Source of the DNA: Hippasteria phrygiana
Lineage: Eukaryota; Echinodermata; Asteroidea; Valvatida; Goniasteridae
Direction: 5' to 3'
DNA: 64,000 bases
Assembly (NCBI GenBank): GCA_037893225.1
Contig: JAZGUH010000103.1
Span: forward strand, 5,952,001 to 6,016,000
Below are positions 1 through 10,097 of the stretch, piece after piece; within the stretch, counting starts at the first letter, position 1; every line of letters starts with the position of its first letter. The notes below the pieces were generated by a model. It did not search any database. It was not told where the DNA came from and saw only the letters and a program-made list of their open reading frames with translations. Made by a program: the position numbers and the translations under genes.

Positions 1-153
1 GCCCCAAATGACTGCGTTTTTCGACCTGTTGTTGAACGAAATTGCGCACAATTATGATACTGTTGGAAAGCGTGACTCCTCAGCAACATCCAGACTAATC
101 TTCAGCTCCACAGACCAACGTTCAGCCGAATGATGGCCGAGATAAGCGAGTAA
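1..153 (+). repeat. Partial left-edge monomer, A-like right half
   Basis: The window opens inside a monomer at gccccaaatgactg. It carries the A-type marks cgacctgttg, aattatgat, gttggaaag and cagaccaacg and ends at the conserved gcgagtaa. The left part lies outside the window. Confidence 0.95.
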
Positions 154-390
154 GTTTTTCCAAATGATTTTTCTGCATTCCCGCATAACTGCAGACGCTA
201 TGCAATGGCTAGCCAAGACCCCCACCACGCAACTTGGGCCCCAAATGACTGCGTTTTTCTACCTGATGTTGAACGAAATTGCGCACAATTATGATACTGT
301 TGAAAAGAGTGACTCCTCAGCAACATCCAGACTAATCTTCAGCTCCACAGACTCACGTTCAGCCGAATGATGGCCGAGATAAGCGAGTAA

Positions 391-866
391 GTTTTTTCCA
401 AATGATTTGTCTGCATTCCCGCATAACTGCACACGCTATGTAATGGCTAGCCAAGACCCCCACCACGCAACTTGGGCCCCAAATGACTGCGTTTTGCTAC
501 CTGATGTTGAACGAAATTGCGCACAATTATGATACTGTTGGAAAGCGTGACTCCTCAGCAACATCCAGACTAATCTTCAGCTCCACAGACTCACGTTCAG
601 CCGAATGATGGCCGAGATAAGCGAGTAAGTTTTTTCCAAATGATTTGTCTGCATTCCCGCATAACTGCACACGCTATGTAATGGCTAGCCAAGACCCCCA
701 CCACGCAACTTGGGCCCCAAATGACTGCGTTTTGCTACCTGATGTTGAACGAAATTGCGCACAATTATGATACTGTTGGAAAGCGTGACTCCTCAGCAAC
801 ATCCAGACTAATCTTCAGCTCCACAGACGCACGTTCAGCCGAATGATGGCCGAGATAAGCGAGTAA
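391..866 (+). repeat. Left-edge local monomer type, two adjacent copies
   Basis: Two 238-bp monomers (391-628 and 629-866) share gatttgtctg, tatgtaatgg and gttttgctacc. The only other copy with all three marks is 3216-3453. One of the two copies is missing in the otherwise matching segment at 2979-3453, so this pair reflects gain or loss of one monomer. Confidence 0.9.
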
Positions 867-1104
867 GGTTTTCCAAATGATTTTTCTGCATTCCCGCATA
901 ACTGCACACGCTATGCAATGGCTAGCCAAGACCCCCCACCACGCAACTTCGGCCTCAAATGACTGCGTTTTTCGACCTGATGTTGAACGAAATTGCGCAC
1001 AATCTTGATACTGTTGAAAAGAGTGACTCCTCAGCAACATCCAGACCAATCGTCAGCTCCTCAGACCCACGTTCAGCCGAATGATGGCCGAGATAAGCGA
1101 GTAA

Positions 1105-1330
1105 GTTTTTTCCAAATGATTTTTCTGCATTCCCGCATAACTGCACACGCTATGCAATGGCTAGCCAAGACCCCCCACCACGCAACTTCGGCCCCAAATG
1201 ACTGCGTTTTTCGACCTGTTGTTGAACGAAATTGCGCACAATTATGATACTGTTGGAAAGCAACATCCAGACTAATCTTCAGCTCCACAGACCCACGTTC
1301 AGCCGAATGATGGCCGAGATAAGCGAGTAA
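1105..1330 (+). repeat. C-left/A-right chimeric monomer with the 13-bp deletion (226 bp)
   Basis: The left half has six Ts, six Cs and cttcgg as in C; the right half has cgacctgttg and aattatgat as in A. Then gttggaaagcaacatcc replaces the usual form, in which gtgactcctcagc lies between gaaagc and aacatcc. The lost 13 bp lie between two AGC triplets, leaving one AGC at 1259-1261. Confidence 0.93.
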
Positions 1331-2042
1331 GGTTTTCCAAATGATTTTTCTGCATTCCCGCATAACTGCACACGCTATGCAATGGCTAGCCAAGACCCCC
1401 ACCACGCAACTTGGGCCCCAAATGACTGCGTTTTTCTACCTGATGTTGAACGAAATTGCGCACAATTATGATACTGTTGGAAAGCGTGACTCCTCAGCAA
1501 CATCCAGACTAATCTTCAGCTCCACAGACCAACGTTCAGCCGAATGATGGCCGAGATAAGCGAGTAAGTTTTTTCCAAATGATTTGTCTGCATTCCCGCA
1601 TAACTGCACACGCTATGCAATGGCTAGCCAAGACCCCCACCACGCAACTTGGGCCCCAAATGACTGCGTTTTTCTACCTGATGTTGAACGAAATTGCGCA
1701 CATTCTTTATACTGTTGAAAAGAGTGACTCCTCAGCAACATCCAGACAAATCCCCAGCTCCTCAGACCCACGTTCAGCCGAATCATGGCCGAGATAAGCG
1801 AGTAAGTTTTTCGAACTGATTGTTCTGCATTCCGCATAACTGCACACGCTATACAATGGACTAGCCGAGACCCCCACCACGCAACTTGGGCCCCAAATGA
1901 CTGCGTTTTTCGACCTGTTGTTGAACGAAATTGCGCACAATTATGATACTGTTGGAAAGCGTGACTCCTCAGCAACATCCAGACTAATCTTCAGCTCCAC
2001 AGACCAACGTTCAGCCGAATGATGGCCGAGATAAGCGAGTAA

Positions 2043-2266
2043 GTTTTTCCAAATGATTTTTCTGCATTCCCGCATAACTGCACACGCTATGCAATGGCTA
2101 GCCAAGACCCCCACCACGCAACTTGGGCCCCAAATGACTGCGTTTTTCGACCTGTTGTTGAACGAAATTGCGCACAATTATGATACTGTTGGAAAGCAAC
2201 ATCCAGACTAATCTTCAGCTCCACAGACCCACGTTCAGCCGAATGATGGCCGAGATAAGCGAGTAA
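2043..2266 (+). repeat. B/C-left, A-right monomer with the 13-bp deletion (224 bp)
   Basis: The left part is ccaaatgatttttctg with actgcacacgc; the right part is cgacctgttg and aattatgat. The single AGC left by the deletion is at 2195-2197. As at 1105-1330, an E monomer follows directly, which suggests the pair was copied together. Confidence 0.92.
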
Positions 2267-4167
2267 GGTTTTCCAAATGATTTTTCTGCATTCCCGCATA
2301 ACTGCACACGCTATGCAATGGCTAGCCAAGACCCCCACCACGCAACTTGGGCCCCAAATGACTGCGTTTTTCTACCTGATGTTGAACGAAATTGCGCACA
2401 ATTATGATACTGTTGGAAAGCGTGACTCCTCAGCAACATCCAGACTAATCTTCAGCTCCACAGACGCACGTTCAGCCGAATGATGGCCGAGATAAGCGAG
2501 TAAGGTTTTCCAAATGATTTTTCTGCATTCCCGCATAACTACACACGCTATGCAATGGCTAGCCAAGACCCCCCACCACGCAACTTCGGCCTCAAATGAC
2601 TGCGTTTTTCGACCTGATGTTGAACGAAATTGCGCACAATCTTGATACTGTTGAAAAGAGTGACTCCTCAGCAACATCCAGACCAATCGTCAGCTCCTCA
2701 GACCCACGTGCAGCCGAATGATGGCCGAGATAAGCGAGTAAGTTTTTCCAACTGATTGTTCTGCATTCCGCATAACTGCACACGCTATACAATGGACTAA
2801 CCGAGACCCCCACCACGCAACTTGGGCCCCAAATGACTGCGTTTTTCGACCTGTTGTTGAACGAAATTGCGCACAATTATGATACTGTTGGAAAGCGTGA
2901 CTCCTCAGCAACATCCAGACTAATCTTCAGCTCCACAGACCAACGTTCAGCCGAATGATGGCCGAGATAAGCGAGTAAGTTTTTCCAAATGATTTTTCTG
3001 CATTCCCGCATAACTGCAGACGCTATGCAATGGCTAGCCAAGACCCCCACCACGCAACTTGGGCCCCAAATGACTGCGTTTTTCTACCTGATGTTGAACG
3101 AAATTGCGCACAATTATGATACTGTTGAAAAGAGTGACTCCTCAGCAACATCCAGACTAATCTTCAGCTCCACAGACTCACGTTCAGCCGAATGATGGCC
3201 GAGATAAGCGAGTAAGTTTTTTCCAAATGATTTGTCTGCATTCCCGCATAACTGCACACGCTATGTAATGGCTAGCCAAGACCCCCACCACGCAACTTGG
3301 GCCCCAAATGACTGCGTTTTGCTACCTGATGTTGAACGAAATTGCGCACAATTATGATACTGTTGGAAAGCGTGACTCCTCAGCAACATCCAGACTAATC
3401 TTCAGCTCCACAGACGCACGTTCAGCCGAATGATGGCCGAGATAAGCGAGTAAGGTTTTCCAAATGATTTTTCTGCATTCCCGCATAACTGCACACGCTA
3501 TGCAATGGCTAGCCAAGACCCCCCACCACGCAACTTCGGCCTCAAATGACTGCGTTTTTCGACCTGATGTTGAACGAAATTGCGCACAATCTTGATACTG
3601 TTGAAAAGAGTGACTCCTCAGCAACATCCAGACCAATCGTCAGCTCCTCAGACCCACGTTCAGCCGAATGATGGCCGAGATAAGCGAGTAAGTTTTTTCC
3701 AAATGATTTTTCTGCATTCCCGCATAACTGCACACGCTATGCAATGGCTAGCCAAGACCCCCCACCACGCAACTTCGGCCCCAAATGACTGCGTTTTTCG
3801 ACCTGATGTTGAACGAAATTGCGCACAATCTTGATACTGTTGAAAAGAGTGACTCCTCAGCAACATCCAGACCAATCGTCAGCTCCTCAGACCCACGTTC
3901 AGCCGAATGATGGCCGAGATAAGCGAGTAAGTTTTTCCAACTGATTGTTCTGCATTCCGCATAACTGCACACGCTATACAATGGACTAACCGAGACCCCC
4001 ACCACCCAACTTGGGCCCCAAATGACTGCGTTTTTCGACCTGTTGTTGAACGAAATTGCGCACAATTATGATACTGTTGGAAAGCGTGACTCCTCAGCAA
4101 CATCCAGACTAATCTTCAGCTCCACAGACCAACGTTCAGCCGAATGATGGCCGAGATAAGCGAGTAA

Positions 4168-4405
4168 GTTTTTCCAAATGATTTTTCTGCATTCCCGCAT
4201 AACTGCAGACGCTATGCAATGGCTAGCCAAGACCCCCACCACGCAACTTGGGCCCCAAATGACTGCGTTTTTCGACCTGATGTTGAACGAAATTGCGAAC
4301 ATTCTTTATACTGTTGAAAAAGAGTGACTCCTCAGCAACATCCAGACAAATCCCCAGCTCCTCAGACCCACTTTCAGCCGAATGATGGCCGAGATAAGCG
4401 AGTAA
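4168..4405 (+). repeat. B monomer with a one-base insertion (238 bp)
   Basis: It reads gttgaaaaagagtg (five As) in place of gttgaaaagagtg, and gcgaacattc in place of gcgcacaat. It also has cccacttt near its end, a mark shared with 5828-6065, 7962-8199, 22914, 32646, 60866 and 62748. Confidence 0.88.
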
Positions 4406-5353
4406 GTTTTTCCAACTGATTGTTCTGCATTCCGCATAACTGCACACGCTATACAATGGACTAACCGAGACCCCCACCACGCAACTTGGGCCCCAAATGA
4501 CTGCGTTTTTCGACCTGTTGTTGAACGAAATTGCGCACAATTATGATACTGTTGGAAAGCGTGACTCCTCAGCAACATCCAGACTAATCTTCAGCTCCAC
4601 AGACCAACGTTCAGCCGAATGATGGCCGAGATAAGCGAGTAAGTTTTTCCAAATGATTTTTCTGCATTCCCGCATAACTGCAGACGCTATGCAATGGCTA
4701 GCCAAGACCCCCACCACGCAACTTGGGCCCCAAATGACTGCGTTTTTCGACCTGATGTTGAACGAAATTGCGCACAATCTTTATACTGTTGAAAAGAGTG
4801 ACTCCTCAGCAACATCCAGACAAATCCCCAGCTCCTCAGACCCACGTTCAGCCGAATGATGGCCGAGATAAGCGAGTAAGTTTTTCCAACTGATTGTTCT
4901 GCATTCCGCATAACTGCACACGCTATACAATGGACTAGCCGAGACCCCCACCACGCAACTTGGGCCCCAAATGACTGCGTTTTTCGACCTGTTGTTGAAC
5001 GAAATTGCGCACAATTATGATACTGTTGGAAAGCGTGACTCCTCAGCAACATCCAGACTAATCTTCAGCTCCACAGACCAACGTTCAGCCGAATGATGGC
5101 CGAGATAAGCGAGTAAGTTTTTCCAAATGATTTTTCTGCATTCCCGCATAACTGCAGACGCTATGCAATGGCTAGCCAAGACCCCCACCACGCAACTTGG
5201 GCCCCAAATGACTGTGTTTTTCGACCTGATGTTGAACGAAATTGCGCACAATCTTTATACTGTTGAAAAGAGTGACTCATCAGCAACATCCAGACAAATC
5301 CCCAGCTCCTCAGACCCACGTTCAGCCGAATGATGGCCGAGATAAGCGAGTAA

Positions 5354-5590
5354 GTTTTTCCAACTGATTGTTCTGCATTCCGCATAACTGCACACGCTAT
5401 ACAATGGACTAGCCGAGACCCCCACCACGCAACTTCGGCCTCAAATGACTGCGTTTTTCGACCTGATGTTGAACGAAATTGCGCACAATCTTGATACTGT
5501 TGAAAAGAGTGACTCCTCAGCAACATCCAGACCAATCGTCAGCTCCACAGACGCACGTTCAGCCGAATGATGGCCGAGATAAGCGAGTAA
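5354..5590 (+). repeat. Chimeric monomer: A2 left, C right
   Basis: The left half is ccaactg, attccgcat and ctagccgag with five Cs. It switches at the C-run/cttcgg area to cttcggcctc, cgacctgatg, aatcttgat and accaatcgtc, and ends cagctccacagacgcacg. Same at 7488-7724. Confidence 0.9.
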
Positions 5591-7487
5591 GTTTTTTCAA
5601 CTGATTGTTCTACATTCCGCATAACTGCACACGCTATACAATGGACTAACCGAGACCCCCACCTCGCAACTTGGGCCCCAAATGACTGCGTTTTTCGACC
5701 TGTTGTTGAACGAAATTGCGCACAATTATGATACTGTTGTAAAGCGTCACTCCTCAGCAACATCCAGACTAATCTTCAGCTCCACAGACGAACGTTCAGC
5801 CGAATGATGGCCGAGATAAGCGAGTAAGTTTTTTCCAAATGATTTTTCTGCATTCCCGCATAACTGCACACGCTATGCAATGGCTAGCCAAGACCCCCAC
5901 CACGCAACTTGGGCCCCAAATGACTGTGTTTTTCGACCTGATGTTGAACGAAATTGCGCACAATCTTTATACTGTTGAAAAGAGTGACTCCTCAGCAACA
6001 TCCAGACAAATCCCCAGCTCCTCAGACCCACTTTCAGCCGAATGATGGCCGAGATAAGCGAGTAAGTTTTTCCAACTGATTGTTCTGCATTCCGCATAAC
6101 TGCACACGCTATACAATGGACTAGCCGAGACCCCCACCACGCAACTTGGGCCCCAAATGACTGCGTTTTTCGACCTGTTGTTGAACGAAATTGCGCACAA
6201 TTATGATACTGTTGGAAAGCGTGACTCCTCAGCAACATCCAGACTAATCTTCAGCTCCACAGACCAACGTTCAGCCGAATGATGGCCGAGATAAGCGAGT
6301 AAGCTTTTCCAAATGATTTTTCTGCATTCCCGCATAACTGCACACGCTATGCAATGGCTAGCCAAGACCCCCACCACGCAACTTCGGCCTCAAATGACTG
6401 CGTTTTTCGACCTGATGTTGAACGAAATTGCGCACAATCTTGATACTGTTGAAAAGAGTGACTCCTCAGCAACATCCAGACCAATCGTCAGCTCCTCAGA
6501 CCCACGTTCAGCCGAATGATGGCCGAGATAAGCGAGTAAGTTTTTCCAACTGATTGTTCTGCATTCCGCATAACTGCACACGCTATACAATGGACTAACC
6601 GAGACCCCCACCACGCAACTTGGGCCCCAAATGACTGCGTTTTTCGACCTGTTGTTGAACGAAATTGCGCACAATTATGATACTGTTGGAAAGCGTGACT
6701 CCTCAGCAACATCCAGACTAATCTTCAGCTCCACAGACCAACGTTCAGCCGAATGATGGCCGAGATAAGCGAGTAAGTTTTTCCAAATGATTTTTCTGCA
6801 TTCCCGCATAACTGCAGACGCTATGCAATGGCTAGCCAAGACCCCCACCACGCAACTTGGGCCCCAAATGACTGCGTTTTTCGACCTGATGTTGAACGAA
6901 ATTGCGCACAATCTTTATACTGTTGAAAAGAGTGACTCCTCAGCAACATCCAGACAAATCCCCAGCTCCTCAGACCCACGTTCAGCCGAATGATGGCCGA
7001 GATAAGCGAGTAAGTTTTTCCAACTGATTGTTCTGCATTCCGCATAACTGCACACGCTATACAATGGACTAGCCGAGACCCCCACCACGCAACTTGGGCC
7101 CCAAATGACTGCGTTTTTCGACCTGTTGTTGAACGAAATTGCGCACAATTATGATACTGTTGGAAAGCGTGACTCCTCAGCAACATCCAGACTAATCTTC
7201 AGCTCCACAGACCAACGTTCAGCCGAATGATGGCCGAGATAAGCGAGTAAGTTTTTCCAAATGATTTTTCTGCATTCCCGCATAACTGCAGACGCTATGC
7301 AATGGCTAGCCAAGACCCCCACCACGCAACTTGGGCCCCAAATGACTGTGTTTTTCGACCTGATGTTGAACGAAATTGCGCACAATCTTTATACTGTTGA
7401 AAAGAGTGACTCATCAGCAACATCCAGACAAATCCCCAGCTCCTCAGACCCACGTTCAGCCGAATGATGGCCGAGATAAGCGAGTAA

Positions 7488-7724
7488 GTTTTTCCAACTG
7501 ATTGTTCTGCATTCCGCATAACTGCACACGCTATACAATGGACTAGCCGAGACCCCCACCACGCAACTTCGGCCTCAAATGACTGCGTTTTTCGACCTGA
7601 TGTTGAACGAAATTGCGCACAATCTTGATACTGTTGAAAAGAGTGACTCCTCAGCAACATCCAGACCAATCGTCAGCTCCACAGACGCACGTTCAGCCGA
7701 ATGATGGCCGAGATAAGCGAGTAA
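7488..7724 (+). repeat. Chimeric monomer: A2 left, C right (second copy)
   Basis: Matches 5354-5590 at 2134 bp with the same switch point and ending, so it was duplicated with its 9-mer. Confidence 0.9.
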
Positions 7725-8674
7725 GTTTTTTCAACTGATTGTTCTACATTCCGCATAACTGCACACGCTATACAATGGACTAACCGAGACCCCCACCTCG
7801 CAACTTGGGCCCCAAATGACTGCGTTTTTCGACCTGTTGTTGAACGAAATTGCGCACAATTATGATACTGTTGTAAAGCGTCACTCCTCAGCAACATCCA
7901 GACTAATCTTCAGCTCCACAGACCAACGTTCAGCCGAATGATGGCCGAGATAAGAGAGTAAGTTTTTTCCAAATGATTTTTCTGCATTCCCGCATAACTG
8001 CACACGCTATGCAATGGCTAGCCAAGACCCCCACCACGCAACTTGGGCCCCAAATGACTGTGTTTTTCGACCTGATGTTGAACGAAATTGCGCACAATCT
8101 TTATACTGTTGAAAAGAGTGACTCCTCAGCAACATCCAGACAAATCCCCAGCTCCTCAGACCCACTTTCAGCCGAATGATGGCCGAGATAAGCGAGTAAG
8201 TTTTTCCAACTGATTGTTCTGCATTCCGCATAACTGCACACGCTATACAATGGACTAGCCGAGACCCCCACCACGCAACTTGGGCCCCAAATGACTGCGT
8301 TTTTCGACCTGTTGTTGAACGAAATTGCGCACAATTATGATACTGTTGGAAAGCGTGACTCCTCAGCAACATCCAGACTAATCTTCAGCTCCACAGACCA
8401 ACGTTCAGCCGAATGATGGCCGAGATAAGCGAGTAAGCTTTTCCAAATGATTTTTCTGCATTCCCGCATAACTGCACACGCTATGCAATGGCTAGCCAAG
8501 ACCCCCCACCACGCAACTTCGGCCTCAAATGACTGCGTTTTTCGACCTGATGTTGAACGAAATTGCGCACAATCTTGATACTGTTGAAAAGAGTGACTCC
8601 TCAGCAACATCCAGACCAATCGTCAGCTCCTCAGACCCACGTTCAGCCGAATGATGGCCGAGATAAGCGAGTAA

Positions 8675-8911
8675 GTTTTTCCAACTGATTGTTCTGCATT
8701 CCGCATAACTGCACACGCTATACAATGGACTAACCGAGACCCCCACCACGCAACTTGGGCCCCAAATGACTGCGTTTTTCGACCTGTTGTTGAACGAAAT
8801 TGCGCACAATTATGATACTGTTGGAAAGCGTGACTCCTCAGCAACATCCAGACTAATCTTCAGCTCCACAGACCAACGTTCAGCCGAATGATGGCCGAGA
8901 TAAGCGAGTAA
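8675..8911 (+). repeat. Reference monomer type A1 (237 bp)
   Basis: Diagnostic marks in order are gtttttccaactg, attccgcat (two Cs), tatacaatggactaaccgag, five Cs, cttgggcccc, cgacctgttg, aattatgat, gttggaaagcg, actaatcttc and cagaccaacg. Relative to B and C types it lacks one C in attcc(c)gcat and has one extra A in ggacta, so its length stays 237. I counted 66 C, 47 G and 13 CpG in this copy. It is the most common partner in the alternating dimers. Confidence 0.95.
8777..8799. other. TTTCG/CGAAA dyad, example in an A1 monomer
   Basis: TTTCG (8777-8781) and CGAAA (8795-8799) are inverted repeats around a 13-base spacer, next to tgcgcac. Nearly every monomer has the pair at the same place, although the spacer varies by type (acctgttg or acctgatg). 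It could be a protein-binding dyad or a by-product of shared ancestry. Confidence 0.6.
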
Positions 8912-9148
8912 GTTTTTCCAAATGATTTTTCTGCATTCCCGCATAACTGCAGACGCTATGCAATGGCTAGCCAAGACCCCCACCACGCAACTTGGGCCCC
9001 AAATGACTGCGTTTTTCGACCTGATGTTGAACGAAATTGCGCACAATCTTTATACTGTTGAAAAGAGTGACTCCTCAGCAACATCCAGACAAATCCCCAG
9101 CTCCTCAGACCCACGTTCAGCCGAATGATGGCCGAGATAAGCGAGTAA
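8912..9148 (+). repeat. Reference monomer type Bc (237 bp)
   Basis: Marks are ccaaatgatttttctg, attcccgcat, actgcagacgc (contains CTGCAG), tatgcaatggctagccaag, five Cs, cttgggcccc, actgcgttt, cgacctgatg, aatctttat, gttgaaaagagtg, acaaatcccc and ctcctcagacccacg. Confidence 0.94.
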
Positions 9149-9385
9149 GTTTTTCCAACTGATTGTTCTGCATTCCGCATAACTGCACACGCTATACAAT
9201 GGACTAGCCGAGACCCCCACCACGCAACTTGGGCCCCAAATGACTGCGTTTTTCGACCTGTTGTTGAACGAAATTGCGCACAATTATGATACTGTTGGAA
9301 AGCGTGACTCCTCAGCAACATCCAGACTAATCTTCAGCTCCACAGACCAACGTTCAGCCGAATGATGGCCGAGATAAGCGAGTAA
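9149..9385 (+). repeat. Reference monomer type A2 (237 bp)
   Basis: Same as A1 except ctagccgag replaces ctaaccgag. A2 usually follows a B monomer, while A1 usually follows C, so the two subtypes mark different positions in the higher-order unit. Confidence 0.93.
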
Positions 9386-9622
9386 GTTTTTCCAAATGAT
9401 TTTTCTGCATTCCCGCATAACTGCAGACGCTATGCAATGGCTAGCCAAGACCCCCACCACGCAACTTGGGCCCCAAATGACTGTGTTTTTCGACCTGATG
9501 TTGAACGAAATTGCGCACAATCTTTATACTGTTGAAAAGAGTGACTCCTCAGCAACATCCAGACAAATCCCCAGCTCCTCAGACCCACGTTCAGCCGAAT
9601 GATGGCCGAGATAAGCGAGTAA
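9386..9622 (+). repeat. Reference monomer type Bt (237 bp)
   Basis: Identical in type to Bc except actgtgttt in place of actgcgttt, a C-to-T change at a CpG. Bt becomes the only B form over most of the array to the right of about 18 kb, while Bc is confined to the left third. Confidence 0.94.
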
Positions 9623-9859
9623 GTTTTTCCAACTGATTGTTCTGCATTCCGCATAACTGCACACGCTATACAATGGACTAGCCGAGACCCCCACCACGCA
9701 ACTTGGGCCCCAAATGACTGCGTTTTTCGACCTGTTGTTGAACGAAATTGCGCACAATTATGATACTGTTGGAAAGCGTGACTCCTCAGCAACATCCAGA
9801 CTAATCTTCAGCTCCACAGACCCACGTTCAGCCGAATGATGGCCGAGATAAGCGAGTAA

Positions 9860-10097
9860 GGTTTTCCAAATGATTTTTCTGCATTCCCGCATAACTGCAC
9901 ACGCTATGCAATGGCTAGCCAAGACCCCCCACCACGCAACTTCGGCCTCAAATGACTGCGTTTTTCGACCTGATGTTGAACGAAATTGCGCACAATCTTG
10001 ATACTGTTGAAAAGAGTGACTCCTCAGCAACATCCAGACCAATCGTCAGCTCCTCAGACCCACGTTCAGCCGAATGATGGCCGAGATAAGCGAGTAA
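9860..10097 (+). repeat. Reference monomer type C (238 bp)
   Basis: Marks are ggttttccaaatg, attcccgcat, actgcacacgc, tatgcaatggctagccaag, six Cs (giving 238 bp), cttcggcctc instead of cttgggcccc (which removes the GGGCCC site), cgacctgatg, aatcttgat, gttgaaaagagtg and accaatcgtcagctcctc. A five-C form (C5, for example 6303-6539 and 32172-32408) also occurs. Confidence 0.94.

Larger units (their letters stand above)
154..4405 (+). repeat. Irregular left zone with a 2825-bp spaced duplication
   Basis: The zone holds 18 monomers with no clean higher-order unit. The monomer at 154-390 (ctgcagacg with ctacctgatg and cagactcacg) recurs at 2979-3215. The copies following them also match, except that one monomer is present in the first and absent from the second. 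E monomers preceded by a 13-bp-deleted monomer occur twice (1105-1567 and 2043-2503). Private marks here include gtttttcgaactg at 1806, gaatcatgg near 1783 and cagacccacgtgcag near 2707. Confidence 0.85.
4406..8674 (+). repeat. Nine-monomer higher-order unit, two tandem copies (2134 and 2135 bp)
   Basis: Units 4406-6539 and 6540-8674 each read A1-Bc-A2-Bt-(A2/C chimera)-AT-(D/Bt form)-A2-C. Both share private marks: gactcatcagc in Bt, ctacattcc with acctcgcaac and gcgtcactcc in AT, cagacccacttt, and gcttttcc at the start of C. The copies differ by five versus six Cs in C, by cagacgaacg versus cagaccaacg near 5790/7924, and by gataagagag in the second copy only. The match continues into the first four monomers of the next block (8675-9622), without the gactcatcagc mark. 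Confidence 0.93.

Noticed and set aside
8675..9148. CENP-B box
   Set aside because: Neither strand has the full pattern TTCGnnnnAnnCGGG. The nearest piece, cccgcataactgcac, has the CCCG end but not the CGAA end at the right spacing.
8912..9148. T-tracts near the monomer start (gtttttcc and gatttttctg) as a bend signal phased with the helix
   Set aside because: The two tracts are about 13 bp apart, not 10-11, and A-type monomers lack the second tract, so the case for curvature is weak.
9386..9622. Repeated ctcctcag (in gactcctcagc and cagctcctcagac) as evidence that the monomer is itself an ancient duplication
   Set aside because: Only eight bases match and A types have ctccacag at the second place; I saw no wider internal similarity.
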